This document shows positions 26,891 to 35,577 of a stretch of DNA of 64,000 nt, piece after piece. Location of the stretch: positions 32,380-96,379 of the forward strand of contig CANLUC010000006.1 in NCBI GenBank assembly GCA_947494195.1. Direction: 5' to 3'. The notes beneath the pieces are model-generated. The model ran no database searches and had not been told where the DNA came from. It saw only the letters and a list, made by a program, of their open reading frames with translations. Within the stretch, counting starts at the first letter, position 1; each line of letters opens with the position of its first letter. Position numbers and translations under genes: made by a program. This DNA is from an uncultured Nesterenkonia sp. (GTDB taxonomy: Bacteria > Actinomycetota > Actinomycetes > Actinomycetales > Micrococcaceae).

Positions 26891-28410
26891 GGCTTCATGC
26901 TGCCGGTGCTCTGGTAGTTGCCGTGCCAGCTCAGCGCCTCGCTGAGCAGATGCGGGGTGTGCCGGCCGCGCGGGTTCTGCGCCAGGGCGCGGTCGAAGTA
27001 GTCCTGGAGCAGGTCCTGATAATCGGGGTGCGCGCAGTTGGCGATGATGGTGCGGGCTCGGGCAGCGGGGGAGAGGCCGCGGAGATCCGCGAGGCCCTGC
27101 TCGGTGACCAGGATCTGGGTGTCGTGCTCAGTGTGGTCGATGTGGCTGGCGAAGGGCACGATCGAGGAGATCGCCCCGCCCTTGGCCACCGACCCTGAGA
27201 CGAAGAAGTTCAGGTAGGCGTTGCGGGCGAAGTCTCCGGAGCCGCCGATGCCGTTGATGATGGAGCTGCCCATGACGTGGGTGGAGTTGACGTTGCCGTA
27301 GATGTCCGCCTCCACCATGCCGTTGATCGAGATGACGCCGAGACGTCGGATGGCCTCTGGGTGGTTCGAGACCTCCTGGGTGCGCAACAGGATCCGGCCC
27401 TTGTACTCCTCGGCGCGCGCGTTGAACTGCTCCGCCCGCTCTGCGGAGAGCGAGAAGGAGGTGGCGGAGACGGCGGTGAGCTTGCCGGTGTCGATCAGAT
27501 CCAGCATGCCGTCCTGGATGACCTCGGTGTAGGCCAGCAGGTCCTCGAACTCGCTGTGCGCCAGCTCGGCCATCACTGCGTTGGCCACGTTGCCGATCCC
27601 TGACTGCAGCGGCAGCAGATTCTTGGGCAGCCGACCATGGTTGATCTCATGACGCAGGAAGTCCACCACATGCGAGGCCATCGCTTTGGAAGCCTCGTCG
27701 GCGGGTTTGAAGGGCAGGTTCCGGTCCGGGGCGTCGGTGTGCACCACCGCGACGACCTTCTCCGGGTCCACCCGCAGGTACGGATCACCGATGCGCTGCA
27801 GCGGATCGGTCAGCTGGATGGGGCGCCGCTCCGGGGGCAGCTTGGTGCCGTAGTAGATGTCATGGAATCCCTCATAGGCGCGCGGATGCCAGTCGTTGAC
27901 CTCGAGGATGACCTTGTCGGCCAGCTGCAGCCAGGTCTTGTTGTTGCCCACGGAGCTGCCGGGGACCAGGAGCCCGTTGGGCAGGATCGCGGCGACCTCG
28001 ATCACGGCGACGTTGAGCTTGCCGTAGAAGCCGAACCAGGCCTGCTGAGCAGAGTGGCTCAGGTGGGTGTCCACGTATTCGGTCTCGCCGGTGTTGATGG
28101 CCTCGCGCAGGCTCGGATCGGACTGGAAGGGCAGCCGCTTGCGGATGGCTCCCGCCGCGGCGAGCACGCCGTCCAGTTCAGGAGCCGTGGAGGCGCCGGT
28201 CCACAGGTCAATTCCGAAGTCCTCGCCGCGGTCGTGGGCGTCCTTGACCCGTTCGGCCAATGCGGCCGGCACGGCCTTGGGGTACCCGGCGCCGGTGAAC
28301 CCGCTCATGCCGACCCGGTCGCCGTCGTGGATGTGGGTGGCGGCCTCGGCGGCCGTGGTGACCTTGGTGGCCAGCGTGGGGCAGGTGATGCGACTTTGAA
28401 CGGCACTCAT
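26887..28410 (-). CDS. Acetyl-CoA hydrolase / succinyl-CoA:acetate CoA-transferase family
   Basis: A 507-residue cytosolic enzyme of the acetyl-CoA hydrolase/transferase family. It has the GDRVGMSGFTGAGYPKAVP nucleotide loop and the LLPLQSGIGNVANAVM region. The MVEADIYGNVNSTHVMGSSI segment is followed by the GIGGSGDFARNAYLNFF motif and the VTEQGLADLRGLSP C-terminal motif. It most resembles succinate:acetate CoA-transferases, which move CoA between acetyl and succinyl groups in overflow and acetate metabolism. The exact donor cannot be fixed. It is transcribed together with the downstream ASCH/ATP-grasp gene, with a four-base overlap. The direct metabolic link between the two is unclear. Confidence 0.9.
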   Translation of the reverse strand: MSAVQSRITCPTLATKVTTAAEAATHIHDGDRVGMSGFTGAGYPKAVPAALAERVKDAHDRGEDFGIDLWTGASTAPELDGVLAAAGAIRKRLPFQSDPSLREAINTGETEYVDTHLSHSAQQAWFGFYGKLNVAVIEVAAILPNGLLVPGSSVGNNKTWLQLADKVILEVNDWHPRAYEGFHDIYYGTKLPPERRPIQLTDPLQRIGDPYLRVDPEKVVAVVHTDAPDRNLPFKPADEASKAMASHVVDFLRHEINHGRLPKNLLPLQSGIGNVANAVMAELAHSEFEDLLAYTEVIQDGMLDLIDTGKLTAVSATSFSLSAERAEQFNARAEEYKGRILLRTQEVSNHPEAIRRLGVISINGMVEADIYGNVNSTHVMGSSIINGIGGSGDFARNAYLNFFVSGSVAKGGAISSIVPFASHIDHTEHDTQILVTEQGLADLRGLSPAARARTIIANCAHPDYQDLLQDYFDRALAQNPRGRHTPHLLSEALSWHGNYQSTGSMKP

Positions 28411-28542
28411 TTTCCCAGCCTAGGCGACCGGTGGCCCTGCTGTGATTCCGCGTCTCCGGGCTACGCTACGTGTCATGGCACCGCATGGAGCTCCTCCGGC
28501 GAGGTGCTGAGACCTCATGTGAGTCCGCGTGGAAGGAACATC

Positions 28543-29100
28543 ATGGATACCTTCGAGCCCTATCCGGTCCGCGAGACCTACCGGTTGATCGAGCCGGGGC
28601 CCACGGTGCTGATCTCCACCTCCGATGGCGCCCGCGACAATCTCATGACCAATGCGTTCAACATGCCGGTCCGTCATGACGGGATCCTGGCGGTGGTCGT
28701 GGGCACCTGGGACGCCAGTTTCGCCACGCTGCAGAAGAGCCGTCAATGTGTGATCGGGATTCCCGGCGCTGAGCTCATGCGCACCACTGTGGAGGTGGGC
28801 AACTGTTCCGGGGAGGATGTGGACAAGTGGGAACACTTCGGACTGACTCGTGTGCCCGGTGTCAGTGTGGCGGCACCGCTGATCGGGGAATGCGTGGCGA
28901 ATATCGAATGCAAGGTCGAGGACGATTCCCTGGTGGAGGACTACTCGCTGTGGCTGCTGCGCGCCACGGCCGCCTGGATCAGACCCGGCGCTGATCTGAC
29001 CAGCGAGTTCCACCACCGCGGCAATGGCACCTTCTCCACCAATGGCGAGCTCCACGATCTTCGCGACCAGATGACCAAGTGGAAGTACTTCACGAACTGA
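28543..29100 (+). CDS. Flavin reductase-like FMN-binding protein
   Basis: A 185-residue protein started at ATG 28543, just behind GGAAGGA; the longer ORF in the track is not supported. It has the split-barrel pattern of the flavin reductase-like domain: TVLISTSDGARDNLMTNAFNMP, the WDASFATLQKSRQCVIGIPG strand-loop, KWEHFGLTRVPG and AAPLIGECVANIECKV. Members bind FMN and reduce flavin or act as oxidoreductases. The track and spacing show it is monocistronic and divergent from the CoA-transferase gene. The substrate is unknown. Confidence 0.88.
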   Translation: MDTFEPYPVRETYRLIEPGPTVLISTSDGARDNLMTNAFNMPVRHDGILAVVVGTWDASFATLQKSRQCVIGIPGAELMRTTVEVGNCSGEDVDKWEHFGLTRVPGVSVAAPLIGECVANIECKVEDDSLVEDYSLWLLRATAAWIRPGADLTSEFHHRGNGTFSTNGELHDLRDQMTKWKYFTN

Positions 29101-29154
29101 TCCCTCGGGTCCACTTGCCCACCGGGTTCGCGGTGCCGACCGGGCTTTCTGGGA

Positions 29155-29898
29155 TCAGTGCGCGCCGACCTTCCGCGCGGCCTCCACCGCCGCCTCGGCG
29201 CCCTCATGCCAGGCCGCCCCGTGTCCGGGCAGCACATGCTGGGCCTCCGTGAGCGCGATGGCCTGCAGGGAGTCCATCGCCTCAGCGGTGTTCTTCGTCG
29301 CTGCGCCGGCCACGATCTGCGGCCCCGTTTCGGCGGTGTAGGGGTCGAGGGTGACCAGGGCGTCACCGGTGAACACCGCGCGGCGATCCGGCAGGTGCAG
29401 GATGCAGTGCCCATCGGTGTGCCCCGGGGTGTGCACCGGCACCGGGTTTCCTGGGAGCTCGAGCATCACACCATCGGGCATGAGCTGAATCCCGTGCACC
29501 CCCTTGACGTTGAGGGCTCCAGAGACTGCCATCTTCCCCAGCAGCGGCAGCGAGCGTGGATGCTTCAAGGGGTAGAGGAGCCGGTTGCGTTCGGTGGCGT
29601 AGCGATACGGGTGGGCGGCGAGCCACGCGTCCTGGTGGTGGACGATCACCGGAACCCCGAGGCTCTGCTGGGCGCGCAGCGCGAAGCCCATATGGTCGAA
29701 GTGCGCGTGGGTCAGCACCAGCGCCTGGACCTCGTGAGGCATGCGAGCCCGAGCCTTGAGGATCTCCATGACACCCTCCCACATCCGCGGAAGCCCGGCG
29801 TCGACCAGGGTGATGCCCTTCTGATCCTCGATGACGTAGCAGTTCACATTTGCCTCGGAGACACGGTGGATGCCGGGCGCGACCTCGAGTGTGATCAT
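29155..29898 (-). CDS. MBL-fold metallo-hydrolase
   Basis: A metallo-beta-lactamase-fold protein of about 247 residues from ATG 29898 (ATG 29913 is also possible). The metal-binding signature THAHFDHMGF is complete, with later ligands in HTPGHTDGHCIL and FTGDALVTLDP, as in glyoxalase II-like and quorum-lactonase-like members. The opening EVAPGIHRVSEANVNCYVIEDQKGITLVDAG is standard. It lies 43 bases behind the RsbW-like gene on the same strand and may be the last cistron of that operon, although no functional link is obvious. The substrate is unknown. Confidence 0.88.
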   Translation of the reverse strand: MITLEVAPGIHRVSEANVNCYVIEDQKGITLVDAGLPRMWEGVMEILKARARMPHEVQALVLTHAHFDHMGFALRAQQSLGVPVIVHHQDAWLAAHPYRYATERNRLLYPLKHPRSLPLLGKMAVSGALNVKGVHGIQLMPDGVMLELPGNPVPVHTPGHTDGHCILHLPDRRAVFTGDALVTLDPYTAETGPQIVAGAATKNTAEAMDSLQAIALTEAQHVLPGHGAAWHEGAEAAVEAARKVGAH

Positions 29899-29941
29899 GT
29901 GGGCAGACTCCATTCGGTGGGACTCAAGGATGAGGATCGGG

Positions 29942-30370
29942 TCAGCTGCGGCGCCGCCTGAGCAGCTTCCAGGTGTTGCCATCATGCACGTCGTAGGTGA
30001 GCTGGTCCAGAGCCATCGTCGCGATCGCGAGGCCGCGGCCAGATTCAGCAAGCTCCTCGGGGAGTTTCGCCTCGGCCACGCTGACGTCGGCGGGCGCGGC
30101 GTCATCCACGAACCTCGCCGTGAGGTTCTCGGCCTCCACCGTGAGGTCCACCGAGACGGAGACCCCGGAGAGCTGACCTGTGGGGGAGGCGCAGGCGTGG
30201 GTGACGATATTGGTGGCGACCTCGCTGACCGCCAGCGAGAAGAAGGTGCGATCCTCCGCGGAGACATTTCCCGCCTTCTCGTAGAGGGCCGTCAGGGCGT
30301 CGAGAACCTCTTCGACGAAGGGCAGCTCGGCAGTCCCACTGAGCGATCTGCGAAACGTGGTCTCATTCAT
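29942..30370 (-). CDS. RsbW-like serine kinase/anti-sigma factor
   Basis: A 142-residue GHKL-fold ATP-binding protein. The N-box FSLAVSEVATNIVTHAC and the G1 box FVDDAAPAD are visible, and the C-terminal SGRGLAIATMALDQLTY carries the glycine-rich lid. Such proteins phosphorylate a STAS partner on serine and sequester a target, usually a sigma factor. The cognate STAS gene lies directly upstream with an eight-base overlap. No sigma factor is encoded nearby, so its target may be another protein, possibly the glycosyltransferase of the same operon. That last point is inference. Confidence 0.9.
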   Translation of the reverse strand: MNETTFRRSLSGTAELPFVEEVLDALTALYEKAGNVSAEDRTFFSLAVSEVATNIVTHACASPTGQLSGVSVSVDLTVEAENLTARFVDDAAPADVSVAEAKLPEELAESGRGLAIATMALDQLTYDVHDGNTWKLLRRRRS

Positions 30371-30695
30371 TCCCGAATGCCGCTTCCGCGGTGGGGTAAT
30401 CCTTCAACACCCGGTCCAGGCTGGTCAGCTTGAGCACGCTCTTGACCGGGTCGGTGGCGGAGGCCAGACGGAGGTCGCCTTCTGCCACCCGCGCCGCTTT
30501 GAGCCCGCCGATCAGCGCTCCAAGCCCGGAGGAGTCGATGAACTCGGTCTCCGCGAGGTCGACGACGATCCGCGGCTGCCCGGACTCGATCAGCTTCTGG
30601 ACCTCCTGCTTGAGCCGCGGAGCGCCTGAGGCGGTGAGGCGCCCCACCGGCCGCACTGCCGCGTAACCCTCGTGAGTGGTGACTGTCAGCTTCAT
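30363..30695 (-). CDS. STAS-domain anti-anti-sigma factor
   Basis: A 110-residue single STAS domain protein started at ATG 30695, not within the frame of the longer ORF listed in the track. The phosphorylation loop EFIDSSGLGALIGGL carries the conserved serine near residue 55/56. The first strand motif VTTHEGYAAVRPVGRLTASGA is typical of SpoIIAA/RsbV. In this family the unphosphorylated form binds the RsbW-like kinase and frees its target; a PP2C-type phosphatase reactivates it. All three parts are present in this operon. It overlaps the glycosyltransferase gene by four bases and the kinase gene by eight. Confidence 0.92.
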   Translation of the reverse strand: MKLTVTTHEGYAAVRPVGRLTASGAPRLKQEVQKLIESGQPRIVVDLAETEFIDSSGLGALIGGLKAARVAEGDLRLASATDPVKSVLKLTSLDRVLKDYPTAEAAFGNE

Positions 30696-32650
30696 GTGAC
30701 TCCCTTCGGCTCTTCGGCGTATGCCGCTGGGCCCTTGTAGAAAATTGCCTGGACGATGATGCTCAGCGCGGCGAGGTCGTAGCCGACCCAGACGGTGTTG
30801 ACCAAGGTGCCGGTGCCATCTCCGGCGCCCACCAGCACCCGGATGATGCCGATGACGAAGGCGATGACCAGCAGCACGATGGCGGTCAGCTGAGGCCACA
30901 CCTCGCGCAGCGGCAGGCCCTCTCCGCTGCGACCGTCCTTGCGGGTGACGACGAAGCTCAGCGGCTTCTTGAACACCACGTTGGCGAAGGAGCTGGTGCA
31001 GGCCTTGATCCAGACGGGGAAGAGCGCCAGTGAGTATTGCTGGCCTCGCCAGGTACGGATGCCGCGGGCGACCACCAGAAAGAGCAGCTGGTTCATCAGG
31101 AAGTACGGGATGAATCGAGCGAAGAAGTCCACGCTCCACGCGGTGACGGGCAGGACCCCGAGCGTGAGGTAGATGATCGGTGCGGCGAGGTAGACCAGTG
31201 CGGCGAAGCCGGAGAGGTAGCTCCACATGGTGCCGAAGTACATCAGCCGCTGACCGCCTGAGAGGCCCTTCTTGGCCAGCGGGTTGTCCCGCAGGAAGAC
31301 CTGCATCGTCCCTTGGGCCCAGCGCAGACGCTGCTTGAGCATGGTCTGCAGGTCCTCGGGGGCAAGCCCGCGAGCAAGCACCTCGTGGTGGTAGACGCTC
31401 CGCCATCCCATCCCGTGCAGCTGCATCGCGGTGGCCATATCTTCGGTCACCGAGATGGTGGCCAGCGGCTGGATGGGCTGGGCCTCGTCAGGACGGTCCA
31501 CGCGCAGCGCGTCCAGCAGGGCGGCCACGGATTTCACCGCACCCAGGGGTGAGAGCTCGCGGGCAGCCAGCGCATCGAGAGCGACATCGTTGACCACCAA
31601 GGTGCCCAGCTCGGCGTCGCGCTGGATGGGAAGCGATTCAATGGCCGCCAGGTCATCGGCCATCGTGGCGAGGTCATTGTCCACGAGCCTGCGGGAGGCT
31701 GCGTCGATCTTCGCACGCAGCCGGTACGTGACCTCGGCGATCGGTTCGGCCTGGGAGATGTCTGCGCGGGACCGCGTCACCTCCTGACGCAGCTCGCGAA
31801 GCTCCAGGTGCATCTCGGGGACCGACTGGTTCCGCCGTGCCTCGCGCCCGAGCAGCTTCTCTGCTGCCCGCAGAGTCCGCTGGGTGGAGTCCTCGACGTC
31901 GCGCACGTAGCCGACGATCCCGAGCTGCATCAGTGATTCTCGGCGCAGCACGGCGTTGGATCCGCAGAAGAACGCCGCGTTCCACCCGTCTTTGCCCTGC
32001 TGGATAGGTCCGTAGAACAACGGCGCCTGGCTGCCCAGGGGGTCTGCCTCATTGACGTTGATGAACCACTGCGGAGTCTGCACCAGCGCGACCTGCGGGT
32101 CATCAGCGAAGTACCCCAGGGTCCGATGCAGGATCAGCGGGTCGGGGATCTGATCGGCGTCGAGGATGAGCAGGAACTCGCCCTCGGTCTCGAAGAGGGC
32201 GTTGTTCAGGTTTCCCGCTTTGGCGTGACGAGGCTTGTCCTGCCAGTCCGCGGTGCGGGTGATGTAGCCGAGACCTGCCGAGCGGGCCGCTGCGGCCATC
32301 TCCGTCCGGTCGCCGTCGTCGAGGATCCAGGTCTCATGCGGATAGGCGATGCGCTTGGCGGCGCGGGCGGTCTCCATGACCATCTCGACGGGTTCGTTGT
32401 AGGTGGTGATGAAGACGTCCACCGTGCCCTGAGGCGCGGACTTCGGTCCTTCTCGCTCCTTGGCCCGCCACATGGTGGTGGAGAAGAGAATGGTGTCGAT
32501 GAGGCTGTAGGTCTCGGCCACGATCAGCGGAACTGCGATCCACCAGGCCTCCCAGTTGATCGATTCCAGCCAGCGCCAGGTGATGTAGTTGACACCGAGC
32601 AGCACCACCAGCCCTGCCAGGACCCGGATGAGGATGAGCCGTCTGCTCAC
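30692..32650 (-). CDS. Processive family 2 glycosyltransferase, cellulose synthase-like, with an unusual insertion
   Basis: A 652-residue membrane enzyme. Two helices (residues 5-55) precede the catalytic domain, which has WILDDGDR (near 108), LILDADQIPD (near 161), a TED motif in ATISVTEDMATA (402) and QRLRW (440). C-terminal helices follow. This is the BcsA-like processive layout that makes and exports a beta-glycan. Between the FFCGSNAVLRR strand and the TED motif there is an extra, largely helical segment of about 150 residues (248-396), absent in standard BcsA. No PilZ domain for c-di-GMP is present. The gene is coupled by four-base overlaps to a PP2C phosphatase gene and a STAS gene, which suggests control by partner switching. 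Confidence 0.92.
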   Translation of the reverse strand: MSRRLILIRVLAGLVVLLGVNYITWRWLESINWEAWWIAVPLIVAETYSLIDTILFSTTMWRAKEREGPKSAPQGTVDVFITTYNEPVEMVMETARAAKRIAYPHETWILDDGDRTEMAAAARSAGLGYITRTADWQDKPRHAKAGNLNNALFETEGEFLLILDADQIPDPLILHRTLGYFADDPQVALVQTPQWFINVNEADPLGSQAPLFYGPIQQGKDGWNAAFFCGSNAVLRRESLMQLGIVGYVRDVEDSTQRTLRAAEKLLGREARRNQSVPEMHLELRELRQEVTRSRADISQAEPIAEVTYRLRAKIDAASRRLVDNDLATMADDLAAIESLPIQRDAELGTLVVNDVALDALAARELSPLGAVKSVAALLDALRVDRPDEAQPIQPLATISVTEDMATAMQLHGMGWRSVYHHEVLARGLAPEDLQTMLKQRLRWAQGTMQVFLRDNPLAKKGLSGGQRLMYFGTMWSYLSGFAALVYLAAPIIYLTLGVLPVTAWSVDFFARFIPYFLMNQLLFLVVARGIRTWRGQQYSLALFPVWIKACTSSFANVVFKKPLSFVVTRKDGRSGEGLPLREVWPQLTAIVLLVIAFVIGIIRVLVGAGDGTGTLVNTVWVGYDLAALSIIVQAIFYKGPAAYAEEPKGVT

Positions 32651-33795
32651 GCATCTCTCCTCACGACGACGACTGTGACATCATCCTGAGCCTTGCCGCG
32701 CACGGCCCGGCGCAGTGCTTCCTGCACCGCTCCGTCGACGCCTGAGGCCGCGAGGATCTCCTCCACCTGACCGAAGGGGTCCTCAAGGTCCAGCAGATCC
32801 AGCAGACCGTCGCTGCAGCACATCAGAGCATCGCCGGGGTTCAGGTGCACCGTCCCGAGTTCGTGGGGCTCGTCCATGCCCATGGCCAGCGGCAGCCCTG
32901 TGGAGTTCAGGTGCTCCCATGTTCCATCTGCTCGGTAGATGAAGCTGAGGCTGTGTCCGCCGTCCACGTAGCTGATCTCACCGCTGGTGGTGTCCACATC
33001 GGCGGAGAACAGGGTGACGAACATATGCAGGTCCCCGAGGTCGTGTTCCAGGAGCGCATCGACTTCCGAGACAGTGCTCAGCAGGGTCCGATCAGGAGCG
33101 GTGCGCATAGAGGCTCGTACCGCGGAGGCGATGATCCCGGCACCGGTGCCCTTGCCCATCACATCGGCGAGAGTGACGCGCAGCTGGTCACCGCGGAGCT
33201 CAACGTCGTGGAAATCACCCGAGACGCTGCCAGCGGGGGCGGAACCCGCCGTGACGGTGAACCCGGCGGGCTGGGGCAGATTGCGTGGGGTCAGGGCTCG
33301 CTGCACGACGGCGGCGTGGTCCAGCTCCTGCTGCTGGGCAAGTTCTGTCTGGACCCAGAGCGCCAGGTCGCTGAGCATGCCACGCTCATGATCACTCAGC
33401 TGACGGGGCTCGGTGTCGAGCATGCAGAGGGTGCCCACATGTTCACCGCCGGGGGCCTGCAGCGGATGGCCGGCGTAGAAGCGAAGATGAGGGTCGCCCA
33501 GTACGAACGGATTTGAGGCCCAGCTGGGATCCTGCGCTGCATCTTCGATGACCAGGGTGCCGGTCTGTTGGATCGTGGCCTCACAGAACCCGTCGGCGCG
33601 AGGGACCTCCTTGACGCCGATACCGATCTCTGACTTGCGCCATTGGCGGTCCCGGTCGAGAAGGTTGACGCTGACCATGGGCACGTCGAAGATCTGCTGC
33701 GCCAGGCGAGTGATGCGATCCACGCGTTCATCCGGTGGAGTGTCCAGGATGTTCAGTGCGTCCAGGGCTCGCTGGCGGCGATCTTCGTCCAGCAT
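32647..33795 (-). CDS. GAF domain-PP2C (SpoIIE-type) serine phosphatase
   Basis: A 382-residue protein started at ATG 33795, seven bases after GAGAGGAG. An N-terminal GAF domain (residues 15-150) has IFDVPMVSVNLLDRDRQWRKSEIG and FYAGHPLQAPGGEHVGTLCMLD, the type that senses small ligands or redox state. A short coiled-coil linker (LALWVQTELAQQQELDHAAVVQRAL) leads to a SpoIIE/RsbU PP2C domain with DFHDVELRGDQLRVTLADVMGKGTGAGI, SYVDGGHS and MCCSDGLLD, which keep the metal-binding aspartates. It should dephosphorylate the STAS protein of the same operon. It is the first gene of the four-gene unit. Confidence 0.92.
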   Translation of the reverse strand: MLDEDRRQRALDALNILDTPPDERVDRITRLAQQIFDVPMVSVNLLDRDRQWRKSEIGIGVKEVPRADGFCEATIQQTGTLVIEDAAQDPSWASNPFVLGDPHLRFYAGHPLQAPGGEHVGTLCMLDTEPRQLSDHERGMLSDLALWVQTELAQQQELDHAAVVQRALTPRNLPQPAGFTVTAGSAPAGSVSGDFHDVELRGDQLRVTLADVMGKGTGAGIIASAVRASMRTAPDRTLLSTVSEVDALLEHDLGDLHMFVTLFSADVDTTSGEISYVDGGHSLSFIYRADGTWEHLNSTGLPLAMGMDEPHELGTVHLNPGDALMCCSDGLLDLLDLEDPFGQVEEILAASGVDGAVQEALRRAVRGKAQDDVTVVVVRRDA

Positions 33796-33896
33796 GCTCA
33801 GGCTCCTCTCAAGCTCAGTTTCAGAAAACTGTTTGAGAGTCACCCTAGTACACGGTGGATGAGCCGTAAGGCCCCTCCACCTGGGGCGACGTGAGC

Positions 33897-33927
33897 GCGC
33901 AGGACCCCAGGCCTTGGGGTCCTGCGC
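33897..33927 (-). terminator. Hairpin terminator behind the DEAD-box helicase gene
   Basis: A perfect 13-bp stem, GCGCAGGACCCCA with TGGGGTCCTGCGC, encloses a five-base loop (GGCCT). It lies 24 bases past the helicase stop codon and before the phosphatase operon. There is no clear T-run on the minus strand, so termination strength is uncertain. Confidence 0.6.
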
Positions 33928-33950
33928 ACGGAGTCAGTCCTGTGTGGTGC

Positions 33951-35453
33951 TCAGCGCGCGGGGCGCTGTGACCGTCCGGCCGAGGCCGAACCGCCGCGGG
34001 GAGCGCCGCTGCGTCCACCGCGTGAGGGTCCACCCTGACCGCCGCGGGAGGACCCGCCGCGTCCGCCGCGGGCCGCTCCGGCGCCGCGGGAGGAGGGAGG
34101 CCCGGAGCGACGGCGGGGCTGCTGCTGCTGCACCGCTGCGCGGGGGGAGGGCTTCACGAAGGGAGCGGTCTCGCCGACCAGATCGCTGACGGCCTCGGAT
34201 TCGCTGTTGACCCGCACGGGGTGCACGGCGATGGCTGCCTTGCGCAGCAGGGCCTGGGTGTCGCGGCGCTGCTCGGGGAGCATCACTGTGACCACGTCAC
34301 CGGCGCTGCCGGCGCGCGCGGTGCGACCCGAACGGTGCAGGTACGCCTTGTGCTCGGCCGGCGGGTCCACGTGGACCACGAGCTCCACGGAATCCACGTG
34401 GACGCCGCGGGCGGCAACATCGGTGGCCACGAGGACCTTGATGTCGCCCTCGCCGAAGGCTGCGAGGTTGCGGTCGCGCTGGGACTGGGACAGGTTGCCG
34501 TGCAGGTCCACCGCGGGGGTGCCCTGCTCGGTGAGCTGCTTGGCCAGCTTCTTGGCCTGGTGCTTGGTGCGGGTGAAGAGGATGCGGCGACCGGTGCCGG
34601 AGGCGAGCTGCTTGACCAGGTCGCGCTTGTCGTCGTTGTTGACCTCGAACACGTGGTGGGTCATCGCGGAGACGTGGGAGGTGGCCTCGTCCACGGAGTG
34701 CAGCACCTCGTTGTTGAGGAAGCGCTTGACCAGCTTGTCCACGCCGTTGTCCAGCGTGGCGGAGAAGAAGAGGCGCTGTCCCTTGGCGTCGGTCTTCTCG
34801 AGCAGGCGGGTGACCACGGGCAGGAAGCCGAGGTCGGCCATGTGGTCGGCCTCGTCCAGCACCGTGATTTCGACAGACTCGAGGCTCAGTGCACGCTGGT
34901 TCAGCAGATCCTCGAGGCGACCTGGGCAGGCCACCACGATGTCCACGCCGGACTTCAGCGCGTTGATCTGGCGCGAAGCCGTCACGCCGCCGAAGACGGT
35001 GGTGGTCTTCAGGTTGTATGAGGCGGCAAGGGGTTCCAGCACGGCATTGATCTGCGTGGCCAGCTCACGGGTCGGAGCGAGCACCAGGCCGAGTGGGCGG
35101 CCCGGACGACGGCGCTTGGCCGCGTCCTTCTCGCCAAGGCGGGCGACCATCGGGATGGAGAAGGCGAGGGTCTTGCCGGAGCCGGTCTTGCCGCGGCCGA
35201 GGACGTCGCGTCCGTCCAGCGTGTCGGCGAGGGTCTGCTGCTGGATGGCGAAAGCGTCAATCTTGCCGTCTGCAGCGAGTGCGCGCACCAGCGGTGCGGG
35301 GACGTTGAGATCGGCGAAGGTCTGGGTCTCAGAAATGGCGGGAGCCTTTCGGAAAGCGCCAGACACAGAGAGGGCAGGGGTCACCGGCCGGGAACTGGTC
35401 TGGCATAGGGCGAAGGCATCGGTTGATGCACTCGGTCGCCGCGAGAAAATCAC
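33951..35453 (-). CDS. DEAD-box RNA helicase, RhlE-like
   Basis: An ATP-dependent RNA helicase of about 460-500 residues. The Q motif TFADLNVPAPLVRAL...FAIQQQTL is followed by GKTGSGKT (Walker A), PTRELATQ, VLDEADHM (DEAD box), FFSATL, and the C-terminal ATDVAARGVHV and HRSGRTARAG motifs. The C-terminus is a basic Gly/Arg/Ser-rich tail (RGGSSRGGQGG) that binds RNA. Such proteins remodel ribosomal or structured RNA, often in the cold. The start is unclear: the ORF opens at GTG 35453, but a GAAAGG ribosome site lies eight bases before an ATT codon at 35336, right before the Q motif. Confidence 0.93.
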   Translation of the reverse strand: MIFSRRPSASTDAFALCQTSSRPVTPALSVSGAFRKAPAISETQTFADLNVPAPLVRALAADGKIDAFAIQQQTLADTLDGRDVLGRGKTGSGKTLAFSIPMVARLGEKDAAKRRRPGRPLGLVLAPTRELATQINAVLEPLAASYNLKTTTVFGGVTASRQINALKSGVDIVVACPGRLEDLLNQRALSLESVEITVLDEADHMADLGFLPVVTRLLEKTDAKGQRLFFSATLDNGVDKLVKRFLNNEVLHSVDEATSHVSAMTHHVFEVNNDDKRDLVKQLASGTGRRILFTRTKHQAKKLAKQLTEQGTPAVDLHGNLSQSQRDRNLAAFGEGDIKVLVATDVAARGVHVDSVELVVHVDPPAEHKAYLHRSGRTARAGSAGDVVTVMLPEQRRDTQALLRKAAIAVHPVRVNSESEAVSDLVGETAPFVKPSPRAAVQQQQPRRRSGPPSSRGAGAARGGRGGSSRGGQGGPSRGGRSGAPRGGSASAGRSQRPAR

Positions 35454-35577
35454 TGCTGAAACGTGGGCCGGTGGAACGGCACGGCCCCGTTGATCAAGGC
35501 GTTCTTACGACGCAGGCAACCACGCGAGGTGGGCACCAGATTCTCCACTATACCTGCTTATCTGCACAGTCCTAATG

